Shown: one piece after another, positions 29,979-37,432 of the stretch
Position numbering within the stretch: position 1 is the first letter of the stretch
Layout of the letters: the number at the start of each line of letters is the position of its first letter
The notes under the pieces: model-generated
Told to the model about the DNA's origin: nothing
Databases searched by the model: none
What the model saw: only the letters and a program-made list of their open reading frames with translations
Translations under genes and position numbers: made by a program
Source of the DNA: a virus
DNA: 40,772 nucleotides
Direction: 5' to 3' (one strand)
IMG/VR virus record: IMGVR_UViG_3300045107_000818
Span: 1 to 40,772 of that record

Positions 29979-30500
29979 TCACGACAGGTACTCGTGGATT
30001 TCCGCTTTTCCCATCTGCGCGCGGATCCGGCTGACGGCGTACTCCAGCGTGGCGCGGGGCGTGCGGAGCTGTCGCGCGGCTTCCGAGACCGTCTCGCGCA
30101 GCAGCTGGTCGCACACGCGGCGGTCCCGCTCGGTCATGGCGCTCATCACGCCGCGCACGTCGGCGCGGATGCACGTGTCGCGGATGCTGTCGCGCTCGCC
30201 AACCGCGTCGTCGCAGCTGATCGACATCGCGGCCTGCGGGCCGCGCTTGGCGCGCTTGGCATCGCGGAGAATCTTGCAGAGCTTCCGCTCAACGACTCGC
30301 TCGACGAACGCCTCGGCCGATCCGCGGCTCGGGTTGAAGCGGCTCCATCGAACCACGACCTCCAGGAGCAGATCCTGCTCGAGGTCCTTGCGGTTGTTCA
30401 CGGCCGGGCTTGGGATGACCCGGGCGAGCTGCTTGGCCTTGATGCGGACGAGGGACTGGGCGAAGGTGAGGGTGGCTGGATCGATCGCGCGGGTGGGCAT
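29979..30500 (-). CDS. ECF-type sigma-70 family RNA polymerase sigma factor
   Basis: 173 aa from ATG 30500. FAQSLVRIKAKQLARVIPSP, then NRKDLEQDLLLEVVVRWSRF, NPSRGSAEAFVERVVERKLC and KILRDAKRAKRG match sigma region 2. DVRGVMSAMTERDRRVCDQL and SEAARQLRTPRATLEYAVSR match region 4 with its HTH. It should redirect host RNA polymerase to phage promoters; copy B of the 21-bp element begins 12 bases after its stop. A longer frame to 30638 includes GC-rich hairpin sequence and is unlikely to be translated. An AAGG ribosome site lies nine bases ahead of ATG 30500. Confidence 0.78.
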   Translation of the reverse strand: MPTRAIDPATLTFAQSLVRIKAKQLARVIPSPAVNNRKDLEQDLLLEVVVRWSRFNPSRGSAEAFVERVVERKLCKILRDAKRAKRGPQAAMSISCDDAVGERDSIRDTCIRADVRGVMSAMTERDRRVCDQLLRETVSEAARQLRTPRATLEYAVSRIRAQMGKAEIHEYLS

Positions 30501-30892
30501 GGGGCCGGACCTTCCTGGCATGGCCAGAAAGCCCCGGGGGGCGACAGGTCCGGAGGGATGCCCCCCGGGGCGTGGATGGACGACGGGTGCGGGCCTGTCG
30601 TCCCCGACTGGCGAAAACTCGATTTGCAGGCTCGTCAAAGCCCATGCCGCCCGTGCGGAAGGGGCTCATTGGCCGGGCAATCCGGGCAGGGCGGCGCGTC
30701 AGAATTTCTCAGAGAATCCGCGCGGTCCGGTATCGAAAACTCGATGGGGCGTCAGGATGGCTGCCCGGGCGTGGCAGACGGGGCGGGCAAGGCCGATAAT
30801 CGGGTGTTCAACCCGCGAAAACGGCTGCGGGAAGCGCGGTTTGGCCCGAACCCGGACATGCGCCTTGACGAATATAGCCGATATGGAATACT
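30501..30892. promoter_or_regulatory. 392-bp divergent control region (sigma factor / toxin)
   Basis: No gene is evident. Operator-like sites are present: CGAAAACTCGAT twice in direct orientation (30612-30623, 30734-30745) and the palindrome TTCTCAGAGAA at 30706-30716. Near the toxin, TTGACG is followed after 22-23 bases by AATACT, an incomplete sigma-70-like pair that would place transcription start at or inside the first codons. At the other end is the 12-pair hairpin described separately. Confidence 0.5.
30531..30571 (-). promoter_or_regulatory. Strong hairpin in the leader of the sigma-factor gene
   Basis: Arms GCCCCGGGGGGC and GCCCCCCGGGGC are perfectly complementary (12 pairs) around a 17-base loop. 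The hairpin ends 30 bases before ATG 30500, just ahead of the AGGAAGG ribosome site. There is no T-run on either side. It could modulate translation or transcript stability of the sigma gene. Confidence 0.55.
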
Positions 30893-30895
30893 GTG

Positions 30896-31252
30896 ATGTG
30901 GGAAGTCGAGTACACGGACGAGTTCGGGGCTTGGTGGCAGACCCTTCCCGAGGACGTTCAGGAGTCGATCGCCCACGACATCGGGATTCTGGAGGCCGTC
31001 GGCCCAGGTCTCGGGCGGCCGCAGGTGGACACGGTCAAGGGATCGCGCCACTCGAACATGAAGGAGCTTCGCACGCAGCACGATGGCGAGCCGTACCGCA
31101 CGTTCTTCGCCTTCGACCCCCGCCGGTGCGCGATCCTGCTCATCGGCGGCAACAAGACCGGGGACAAGCGGTTCTATGACAAGCTCATCCCCCAAGCCGA
31201 CGACCTCTACGACGAGCACCTCGCCCAACTGAAGCGTGAAGGACTGATCTGA
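30896..31252 (+). CDS. HigB/RelE-family toxin (phage Gp49-like)
   Basis: 118 aa. WEVEYTDEFGAWWQTLPEDV, then LGRPQVDTVKGSRHSNMKEL, RTQHDGEPYRTFFAFDPRRC and AILLIGGNKTGDKRFYDKLI fit the phage-derived Gp49-like/HigB branch of RelE/ParE ribosome-dependent RNases (E.R....YR..FAFDP...A.LL.GG.K......FY...I). Toxin-first order with an XRE antitoxin 15 bases downstream is typical of HigBA. GTG 30893 directly precedes ATG 30896. There is no ribosome site, so translation is probably leaderless or weak. It reads opposite to the phage genes and likely maintains the element or blocks other phages. Confidence 0.85.
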   Translation: MWEVEYTDEFGAWWQTLPEDVQESIAHDIGILEAVGPGLGRPQVDTVKGSRHSNMKELRTQHDGEPYRTFFAFDPRRCAILLIGGNKTGDKRFYDKLIPQADDLYDEHLAQLKREGLI

Positions 31253-31267
31253 ACTGGGAGCGCAGCA

Positions 31268-31588
31268 ATGGCCAACAAGTGGAACGACCTGAAGCGAAAG
31301 ATGAGCCCCCAGGCGCAGGCTCGCGTTGACGCTCGCGTCAAGGCGACGCTGCAGACGATGCCGCTGGCGGAGATCCGCAAGGCGATCGGCATGACGCAGG
31401 CCGATCTGGCTGGCAGGTTGGACGTCGCCCAGGGGAGCGTGTCCAAGTTTGAGAACGCCGCCGACATGTACCTCACGACGCTCCGCAAGTACGTCGAGGC
31501 GCTCGGGGGCGAACTCCACCTGACCGCGAAGTTCGCCGACGGACGCGAGCTTGAGATTCAGCACCTCACCGAGATGGCCGCGCGGTAG
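31268..31588 (+). CDS. HigA-like XRE-family antitoxin
   Basis: 106 aa. An N-terminal helical part (NDLKRKMSPQAQARVDARVK) is followed by an XRE helix-turn-helix: IRKAIGMTQADLAGRLDVAQ, GSVSKFENAADMYLTTLRKY, then VEALGGELHLTAKFADGREL. This is the HigA/SinR-type antitoxin form with a C-terminal beta hairpin that binds the toxin. It lies 15 bases after the toxin stop and should repress the pair's own promoter and neutralise the toxin. Confidence 0.87.
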   Translation: MANKWNDLKRKMSPQAQARVDARVKATLQTMPLAEIRKAIGMTQADLAGRLDVAQGSVSKFENAADMYLTTLRKYVEALGGELHLTAKFADGRELEIQHLTEMAAR

Positions 31589-31602
31589 CGTCTGGCGAGG
31601 GA

Positions 31603-32067
31603 TTAGTAGCCAAGGCCCAGACGCTGTGACTCCGCAGCGAGCTCGTCGAGCGCCCTCGACCGGTCGGTATCAATCCGCCGCTTGAAGTCCATGAGGTCCT
31701 TGAGCAGGATCCGTCGGTGGGTCCCGATGAGTCGGTGAGGCAGCTGATCCGCTTCGATCTGCTTGATCAAGAACGGTCTGGAAACACCCAGCAGCTTCGC
31801 GGCCTGCTGGGTTGTGAGTTCGACCTGAAACGAGGCCAGCGCGACGGCGCTGCCTGTCGCCATTTCTGAAAGCAGCCTTACGAGCAGCCTGACCGCCGGT
31901 GCTGGCAGCACAATCGCTTCAGCCTTGGCATGTCTGGCCAGACCGATGCGGAGTGGCTGACGTCGGTTGGCGTACCGAGCCAGCCGTTCGCTGGACGTCT
32001 TCGCGAGCAATCCCTCGGCCTTCGTCGTGGTGACGGTCTCGATGATTCTCATGAACTCGTTTGGCAT
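31603..32067 (-). CDS. Excisionase/MerR-type HTH protein (orphan antitoxin-like)
   Basis: 154 aa. The C-terminal half has VELTTQQAAKLLGVSRPFLI, KQIEADQLPHRLIGTHRRIL and LKDLMDFKRRIDTDRSRALD: a MerR/excisionase-type winged HTH. This exact form (TT.QAA..LGVSRP.L...I....LP....GTHRRI...D) is, as I recall, the antitoxin of PIN-domain toxin pairs, whose toxin follows immediately. No PIN gene follows here, only the convergent antitoxin end 15 bases away. ATG 32067 has GGAGGAG upstream. It may regulate its cargo neighbours or act as recombination directionality factor instead. Confidence 0.72.
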   Translation of the reverse strand: MPNEFMRIIETVTTTKAEGLLAKTSSERLARYANRRQPLRIGLARHAKAEAIVLPAPAVRLLVRLLSEMATGSAVALASFQVELTTQQAAKLLGVSRPFLIKQIEADQLPHRLIGTHRRILLKDLMDFKRRIDTDRSRALDELAAESQRLGLGY

Positions 32068-32156
32068 GCGATGCTCCTCCGGACTTTAGCGGCCAATCGC
32101 AGCAAACGCAGCGACCGAATCGCCTGCAACGCCGACGCGCCGCCTTTCGAGCGAGC

Positions 32157-33203
32157 TCACCGGGTGTGACGACACGCTCGGTCCTCGACCGATTGAACCC
32201 GGAAAGCACACTTCCAGTCCTTGCCGTCGAGCACGATCGGCTCCCCTTCGATTCCAAAGAACGCCGTCAGCGACTTGACGAGCGTCTCCTTGCGCTTCTG
32301 ATAGTTCTTGGACGCGTTGCCCTTCTTCCAGCTGATGTGACCGTTGACCAAGCCGAACGCATGGAGCAGCTGCCATTGGAGATTGGGCTTCTTGGTTCGC
32401 GCATCGAGCAGGTTCATGCCAGCGGGATCAAGCTCCCGAACCTCTCCACGCACGGCGACGTGGACATTCTCCGCGCCGAGGAAGCGAATGGACACATCGG
32501 ACCACGTTGAACCGCGGGGCGTAGGAAACGTCTTGACCTGCCTCGCCGTCGCCTTTGGCGGAGCGTGGAGAGCCAGGAACGACTCCAGGTGTTCGCGTAG
32601 CGGTTGGGCCGCGTGGAACACATTGTCCCCTCTCCACTCGAGCACTGAGTCGAGCGTGAGCCGGGCGGCTTCGCGCCCGGCGAGGAGCCGGTCCAGTTCA
32701 TCGCTGCCGCCGCTACGGGTCGGTGTGACCAGCACGAACGGTCGCTGCGACCACGCCGCGATGTGCGCTGTGCTGCGCAGCAGATCGGCCGCGCTCCGCG
32801 TCGTGGCCAGGTACACAGCGAAGGTGGCGTCGTCGTCGATGAGTTCGCCCAGCCACCACAGCCGGTTGCCCATTCCGACCGAGGATGGCGTTCCCGTCAG
32901 CCCCAGCGCCGTCGCCACGCCCCGGAAGAGCGTGTCGGCGTCGAGCTGCCACAGCACGATGTCCTCACGCCGGATCGGCGCGGACTCGCACGTCTCGGGG
33001 TCGACCGCGACGATGTCGTCCTCGTCGTGGACGACCACCTTGCGGCCCTCGATCGTGCCCGGCCACGGCACCGACATGGCCAGTTCCTCCATCGGCCGCA
33101 GTAGCGGCTGGAGGAACTGGAGCTCGTCTCCCATGTGCTCGCGCCAGACCGAGCGCACTCCGGCCCAGCCCTGCACCCGCTCAAGCGACTGCCACAAGCG
33201 CAT
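32157..33203 (-). CDS. Unknown cargo protein with C-terminal winged-helix-like region
   Basis: 348 aa, not recognised. The middle has RREDIVLWQLDADTLFRGVA, GMGNRLWWLGELIDDDATFA, VYLATTRSAADLLRST and QRPFVLVTPTRSGGSDELDR, suggesting a Rossmann-like alpha/beta domain. The end, NLQWQLLHAFGLVNGHISWK, KGNASKNYQKRKETLVKSLT and AFFGIEGEPIVL, resembles an OmpR-type winged helix used in some conflict-system regulators. ATG 33203 has GGGAGG upstream and overlaps the 388-aa gene by 23 bases. The two form a translationally coupled pair between a terminator and an antitoxin-like gene, the place where phages carry accessory cargo. Confidence 0.6.
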   Translation of the reverse strand: MRLWQSLERVQGWAGVRSVWREHMGDELQFLQPLLRPMEELAMSVPWPGTIEGRKVVVHDEDDIVAVDPETCESAPIRREDIVLWQLDADTLFRGVATALGLTGTPSSVGMGNRLWWLGELIDDDATFAVYLATTRSAADLLRSTAHIAAWSQRPFVLVTPTRSGGSDELDRLLAGREAARLTLDSVLEWRGDNVFHAAQPLREHLESFLALHAPPKATARQVKTFPTPRGSTWSDVSIRFLGAENVHVAVRGEVRELDPAGMNLLDARTKKPNLQWQLLHAFGLVNGHISWKKGNASKNYQKRKETLVKSLTAFFGIEGEPIVLDGKDWKCAFRVQSVEDRACRHTR

Positions 33204-34347
33204 GGCCGCCTCCCTTCACGAATCCTCCACCACGCAGGAACATCTCGATGAGATCGGCGTCGGTGTCGCGGGTGTATGTCGCGCGGTTGCCGTGCCGGAT
33301 CGTCACCGGCCTGGGCTTGCGGCCGTCTGTGAACCGCACCTCGAACGTGGCGGCGCTGAGCAGCGCGTCCTCGGGGATCGACTCGCGGGCGTGCTCGAGC
33401 GCCAGCAGCACGTCGTCGGCCTTCTCGACCTTCCGCCGGTGGAACGGGCCACCGACGTACATGATCAGCTCGATCAGCCGCACCGACGCCAGCCCCGTGA
33501 TGTGCTTGCACGCGAGACTGTTCCGGCCGCGCGTTCGGAGCGGCTCCAGGTCGTACCGCTCCTGATCAGCGGGAAAGAAGTCGGCCCGGCCGAAGATGTG
33601 CTGGCCGACGAGTTGGCGGTACGCGGCGCACTCGCCCTTGGTCGCCGCATTGATCCGCAACTCCCACGTTCGGCGGTCGAAGACGATCAGCCCGTGGGCC
33701 ATGGGCCGGTAGCGGACGCACCCCGGCTTGCCTTCGTCAAGGCTTCCCTCACGGCGATATGGGCCGCCGTGACGCACGAGGAACCGCACCTCATCGCCGT
33801 GGTCGAAGAAGAGCACTCTTGCCCCCGGCCCGCGGCGACGGGCCGCGTACCAGGCGACGACGCCCGCCTCCAGCGCCGCGAGCCGCTCGTCGCCCGGCGT
33901 CGCCCACGCCAGCGACGCGCCCGCCGCCGGGACGAACGTCTCGAACGAGCGCCGGCGCGAGACCGAGATCTCGGTGTGGCACCGCCGGACCAGATCGGGG
34001 TTCTCAACCCAGACGCGCGCCGCGATGTCCGCCGGCGACGCGTGGTCCTCCGGCAGCGCGATGCCCGCAACCTCGGCGGCGGCCTGAAGCGACTCCATGC
34101 CCATCGGCGTCGCCATCTCGTGCAGGTGCCAAAGGGCGTCGACCAGCTCGACCGGCAGACCGCCGATGTTGCTGAGCAGGGCGATCTCAACGCGCTCGAC
34201 GTCGAGGTGCGCCGGATCGGTCGGCAGCATCACGCCGCTCGCGGCGAGGAAGGCGGCGTGCGGCCGCAGGAAGTCGATCAGGACGGCGGGGTCGACCTCC
34301 CGCAGCGCGTACGCGCTTGTGAACCTTCGGAACAACAGGCTGCTCAT
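33181..34347 (-). CDS. Unknown cargo protein, partner of the 348-aa protein
   Basis: 388 aa, not recognised. It has a helical N-terminus (FTSAYALREVDPAVLIDFLR, then PHAAFLAASGVMLP), a middle with VLFFDHGDEVRFLVRHGGPY and HGLIVFDRRTWELRINAATK, and a C-terminal beta part (FEVRFTDGRKPRPVTIRHGN, RATYTRDTDADLIEMFLRGG). HGLIVFDRRTWELRINA... followed by QLVGQHIFGRADFFPADQE suggests a nuclease or sensor domain with conserved aromatic and acidic residues; no motif is diagnostic. ATG 34347 has GGAGG upstream and lies 19 bases after a terminator-like hairpin, so the pair has its own promoter or relies on read-through. Confidence 0.6.
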   Translation of the reverse strand: MSSLLFRRFTSAYALREVDPAVLIDFLRPHAAFLAASGVMLPTDPAHLDVERVEIALLSNIGGLPVELVDALWHLHEMATPMGMESLQAAAEVAGIALPEDHASPADIAARVWVENPDLVRRCHTEISVSRRRSFETFVPAAGASLAWATPGDERLAALEAGVVAWYAARRRGPGARVLFFDHGDEVRFLVRHGGPYRREGSLDEGKPGCVRYRPMAHGLIVFDRRTWELRINAATKGECAAYRQLVGQHIFGRADFFPADQERYDLEPLRTRGRNSLACKHITGLASVRLIELIMYVGGPFHRRKVEKADDVLLALEHARESIPEDALLSAATFEVRFTDGRKPRPVTIRHGNRATYTRDTDADLIEMFLRGGGFVKGGGHALVAVA

Positions 34348-34365
34348 GAACCGGGCCTCCGCCTA

Positions 34366-34393
34366 CGAGAAAGCCCCGGTCTCCACCCGGGGC
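34366..34393 (-). terminator. Terminator-like hairpin after the recombinase operon
   Basis: On the minus strand GCCCCGG, seven-base loop, CCGGGGC, followed by TTTCTC. Seven perfect pairs plus a short T-rich tail. It lies 93 bases after the stop of the 163-aa gene and just before the cargo pair, separating integration from cargo transcription. Confidence 0.6.
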
Positions 34394-34485
34394 GGTTGAC
34401 CCGAGTGTATCCCAAACGATGCCACATAACCGGTATCTGTAAGGGTTCGACAGGGAATCCTGATTCCATCCACAACATCCGACAG

Positions 34486-34977
34486 TTACTCGATTTGCGC
34501 AGCCTTTGCCCGCATGGCGACCACGCCGTCCGGCGCGGGGCCTGACACCATGTCGTCAGTCCGATTGAGCGCCCGCCAGAGCCGCCGCTGGGTCGCCCAG
34601 TCAGGCTGCCGGGTCACCGGCCGCAGTTGCTTCTCGGTGATCCGATCCTTGCCGCTGTCGGGCGGCGCGAGGAAGAGCAGTTGCTCCTGAATGTCGGGCG
34701 CGAGATTGACCAGGTCCATGATCTGGCTGAGCCGCCCGCGGGTGACGTGGCCGAGCCGCGCGATCTCGGCGAAGTCCTTCACCTGCCCGCTCCGAACGAG
34801 CCAGTCGAATCGGAGCGCGAGCGCCATGAGCTTGGCCACGCGCGGCACCCGCCGAGGTGACCGGCCCGTCACGGGCTTCGGCACGGGGGGCGGTGGGTTG
34901 CCGACGCGCATCGTGCGGCTCGTGTTGACGCCGCTCTCGAAGCGGACCTTGAACGTGGCGCGATCGGGAAGGCTCAT
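34486..34977 (-). CDS. HTH protein co-encoded with the serine recombinase
   Basis: 163 aa. RVPRVAKLMALALRFDWLVR, SGQVKDFAEIARLGHVTRGR and LSQIMDLVNLAPDIQEQLLF form a ParB/KorB-like helix-turn-helix (A.LG.VTRARL.Q...L..L.P.IQE..L). The N-terminus is beta-like (RATFKVRFESGVNTS). Genes of this form follow large serine recombinases in many bacterial genomes, as I recall. ATG 34977 overlaps the recombinase stop (ATGA). It may act as a recombination accessory or regulator. Confidence 0.68.
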   Translation of the reverse strand: MSLPDRATFKVRFESGVNTSRTMRVGNPPPPVPKPVTGRSPRRVPRVAKLMALALRFDWLVRSGQVKDFAEIARLGHVTRGRLSQIMDLVNLAPDIQEQLLFLAPPDSGKDRITEKQLRPVTRQPDWATQRRLWRALNRTDDMVSGPAPDGVVAMRAKAAQIE

Positions 34978-36503
34978 GGCTTGCACTCCGCGGCGAGTCG
35001 GGACGATTCGGGGTGGAAGACCAGCGTCACCTCGCCGGCCTTGCCGTCGTACTCGACGGTCTTGATCACCGAGCGGATCAGTTCGGAGCGCTCGCGCGTG
35101 CTGAGCTGGTCCCACAGCGGCTGGAACTCCGCGAACGCCGCGTCGACCTGGTCACGACGCAGCTCGTTCTTCGCGGCGTCGGCGAGTTCGTCCTCGATCT
35201 CGCGGATCTGCTCGCCGATCTGCCGCGAGCGCTCCGCCACCTCCGCCAATCGGTCGGCATTGCTGGAGGCCCCGGCGCGGCGCTCGTCGCTGGCGAGCCA
35301 TCGGAGTTCCCGCTGCAGCGTGGCGCGGCGGTCCTCGAGTTGCGTCGCGAGCTCACGCGAGTGGGCGCGGGCGCGTTCGAGAATCACGCCCACCAGTTCC
35401 CGGTCGCGGCCGAGTGCCCGCAGCCGCTCGACCACGAACGACTCGAGCTGATCGGCGGGGATCGACTTGGACGGGCAGGTGTGGTAGCCCCGGCTCTGGG
35501 CCGCGTGGCAGGCGTAGTAGCGGTACGTGCGCTTGCCCGCCTTGGTCGTGAAGGTGTGCGACATCGGCTTGTCGCAGTTGCGGCACCGCACCAGGCCCTT
35601 GAGCAGCCCGTGGTGCGTGTTGCGGACGTCGCTCCCCTTGTCGCGTCCGTTGGCCTCCAGGATCGTCGCCGCCCGCTTCCACAGCGTGGGCTCGATGATC
35701 CCCTCGTGCTCGCCCTCAAACAACTGGTCGTGGTGCTGCACCTTGCCGAGGTAGGAGACGTTGGTCAGAATGCGGTGGACGTAGGGGTTGGTCAGCGGCA
35801 GGCCGCCGACTTTGGTCCCGTCTTTCTGGGTCCAGCTCTTGGTCGTCCAGCCCCGCTTGAGCGCCTCTTCGGTCGTCGCGCGAACCGAACGCGTCTCGAT
35901 GTAGATCGCGAAGAGCTCCCGCACCCGGAAGGCCTCGTCGCGGTTGACGATGAGCTTCCCGCCCACCACGTCGTACCCGAGGATGGGCTTGCCGCCGAAC
36001 CACTTGCCCTTGCGCCGAGTGGCCGCGATCTTGTCCCGGGTGCGCTCGGAGATGATCTCTCGCTCGAACTGGGCGAACGACAGCAGGATGTTCAGCGTCA
36101 GGCGTCCCATCGAGTGGGTGGTGTTGAACTGCTGCGTGACGCTGACGAAGGAGACCTTTTTGCGGTCGAAGACCTCCATGATCCGGGCGAAGTCCAGCAG
36201 CGAGCGGCTCAGGCGGTCGACCTTGTAGACAACCACGCAGTCGACCTTACCCGCGTCGATGTCAGCCATGAGCTGCTTCAGGCCCGGCCGCTCCATGTTG
36301 CCGCCGGTGTACCCGCCGTCGTCGTAGCGGTCGGGCAGGCACACCCACCCTTCGGACCGCTGGCTGCTGACGTAGAGCTCGCCGCTCTCGCGCTGTGCGT
36401 CGAGCGAGTTGAACTCTTGCTCGAGGCCCTCTTCGCTGCTCTTGCGGGTGTAGATCGCGCAGCGGATCAGCCCGGGCGTCTTGGAGGTCGCGGCCGCGTT
36501 CAT
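34974..36503 (-). CDS. Large serine recombinase (integrase)
   Basis: 509 aa. The resolvase domain has AIYTRKSSEEGLEQEFNSLD with catalytic Ser22, DCVVVYKVDRLSRSLLDFAR and LLSFAQFEREIISERTRDKI. The recombinase domain follows (GKPILGYDVV to LPLTNPYVHRILTNVSYLG). A zinc ribbon has C307/C310 and C332/C343, then a long coiled coil (residues about 370-450) as in phiC31-type integrases. It should integrate and excise the element between att sites. ATG 36503 overlaps the DUF2924 stop (ATGA). Confidence 0.93.
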   Translation of the reverse strand: MNAAATSKTPGLIRCAIYTRKSSEEGLEQEFNSLDAQRESGELYVSSQRSEGWVCLPDRYDDGGYTGGNMERPGLKQLMADIDAGKVDCVVVYKVDRLSRSLLDFARIMEVFDRKKVSFVSVTQQFNTTHSMGRLTLNILLSFAQFEREIISERTRDKIAATRRKGKWFGGKPILGYDVVGGKLIVNRDEAFRVRELFAIYIETRSVRATTEEALKRGWTTKSWTQKDGTKVGGLPLTNPYVHRILTNVSYLGKVQHHDQLFEGEHEGIIEPTLWKRAATILEANGRDKGSDVRNTHHGLLKGLVRCRNCDKPMSHTFTTKAGKRTYRYYACHAAQSRGYHTCPSKSIPADQLESFVVERLRALGRDRELVGVILERARAHSRELATQLEDRRATLQRELRWLASDERRAGASSNADRLAEVAERSRQIGEQIREIEDELADAAKNELRRDQVDAAFAEFQPLWDQLSTRERSELIRSVIKTVEYDGKAGEVTLVFHPESSRLAAECKP

Positions 36504-37051
36504 GATGCAGCCTCCGCCCCAACCTCAGCCGACGCCCGTTCCTTCGACGCGATCTTCATCGCGTCGGCGAAGAACTTCGCGCCGTTCCAGTGGCTGCCAG
36601 TGATCGCGTTGGCCACCGCCGACAGCGAGCGGTAGACCTTGCCCTCGCACTCAAAGCCCTTGGGCAGCACGATCACGCTGTACGCCTTGCCCTTGTACGT
36701 GCGCCACAGTGTCGACCCGGCCAGCGGCACGTCGCTGGCCCGCTGGATGCGGAGCGAGGTGATGGCATGCTTGGGGAACGGCGCGGCGCTGATCCTCGCG
36801 GGCTCCGCGATCCCGCTCGGTGCCTGCAGGCGCAGGTCTGCGTCGTCGGCGATCTCCGCCGCGCGCTGGCGGGCTCGCTCGGAGAGGTCGCCCTCCGCGT
36901 CGGCCTGGAGCCGCCACGCGATCCGCTTGATCAGGTACGGACGGTTGTTGCACCGCGTGGGCTCGCCGAAGAGCTCGGCGAAGCGAGCCTTGAGCTGCGG
37001 CGTCTTGAGCGTTCCGAGCCGCTTGAGTTCTGCATGGATGTTCAGCGCCAT
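36500..37051 (-). CDS. DUF2924 domain-containing protein
   Basis: 183 aa. ALNIHAELKRLGTLKTPQLK, ARFAELFGEPTRCNNRPYLI and KRIAWRLQADAEGDLSERAR form the DUF2924 N-terminal helical region; the C-terminal part (GSTLWRTYKGKAYSVIVLPK, then GFECEGKVYRSLSAVANAIT, GSHWNGAKFF) is the typical second domain ending G.HWNG..FF. DUF2924 genes commonly precede serine recombinases and may be recombination accessory factors. ATG 37051 has GGAGG six bases upstream. Confidence 0.88.
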   Translation of the reverse strand: MALNIHAELKRLGTLKTPQLKARFAELFGEPTRCNNRPYLIKRIAWRLQADAEGDLSERARQRAAEIADDADLRLQAPSGIAEPARISAAPFPKHAITSLRIQRASDVPLAGSTLWRTYKGKAYSVIVLPKGFECEGKVYRSLSAVANAITGSHWNGAKFFADAMKIASKERASAEVGAEAAS

Positions 37052-37320
37052 GAAGGTCCTCCAGCCCGCTCGGCTCCGACATGGCCCGCGGCCGTGTCCG
37101 GATCGAGCGGGAGCGGACGATCAGGGCGATCATCTTCCGCAGGGTCAAGTCGATAGCTCTCGGGTTTTCGATGCTCCGCCGGCGCGATGCTGGCGGCCCG
37201 ACTGGCGCGGACGCCCGCCCGAATCCGCTCCCGGTGCCAGCGGTGCACGGCGGCGGCCAGCGTGGCGATGACGGCCTCGCGCCGCTTGGCGGCGGAGTTC
37301 AGAGGGTCCTGCTGGGACAC
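37042..37320 (-). CDS. Small hypothetical protein, first gene of the integration operon
   Basis: 92 aa. It is helical and basic at first (SAAKRREAVIATLAAAVHRW, then HRERIRAGVRASRA) and Asp/Pro-rich later (RLDPAEDDRPDRPLPLDPDT). No family recognised. GTG 37320 has AAGGAG seven bases upstream and is preceded by a seven-pair hairpin and copy C of the 21-bp element. It overlaps the DUF2924 start by ten bases. Its first-gene position parallels the 110-aa and 73-aa genes behind the other two copies. Confidence 0.6.
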   Translation of the reverse strand: MSQQDPLNSAAKRREAVIATLAAAVHRWHRERIRAGVRASRAASIAPAEHRKPESYRLDPAEDDRPDRPLPLDPDTAAGHVGAERAGGPSWR

Positions 37321-37333
37321 GAACGGCTCCTTC

Positions 37334-37373
37334 GCGGGTCAACAGCGACCCGCCAAAGAGCAACTAACCCGTT
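37334..37373 (-). promoter_or_regulatory. Conserved 21-bp element, copy C, with adjoining leader hairpin
   Basis: Element at 37353-37373 (coding strand AACGGGTTAG, then TTGCTCTTTGG), with TTCGGGAT ten bases upstream as in copy A. Abutting it is the hairpin GCGGGTC/GACCCGC with a six-base loop (37334-37353), then AAGGAG and the GTG at 37320. It shows that the recombinase operon shares its control signal with the phage head and early operons. Confidence 0.6.
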
Positions 37374-37432
37374 CGCGGACAGAATCCCGAAAGGAATCGG
37401 GCTGTGTCGAGCAGATCAGAATGGCCGAGCCC

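Noticed and set aside
30752-31564. 270-codon minus-strand frame
   Set aside because: Mirror of the toxin-antitoxin pair, both of which have clear family signatures on the plus strand.
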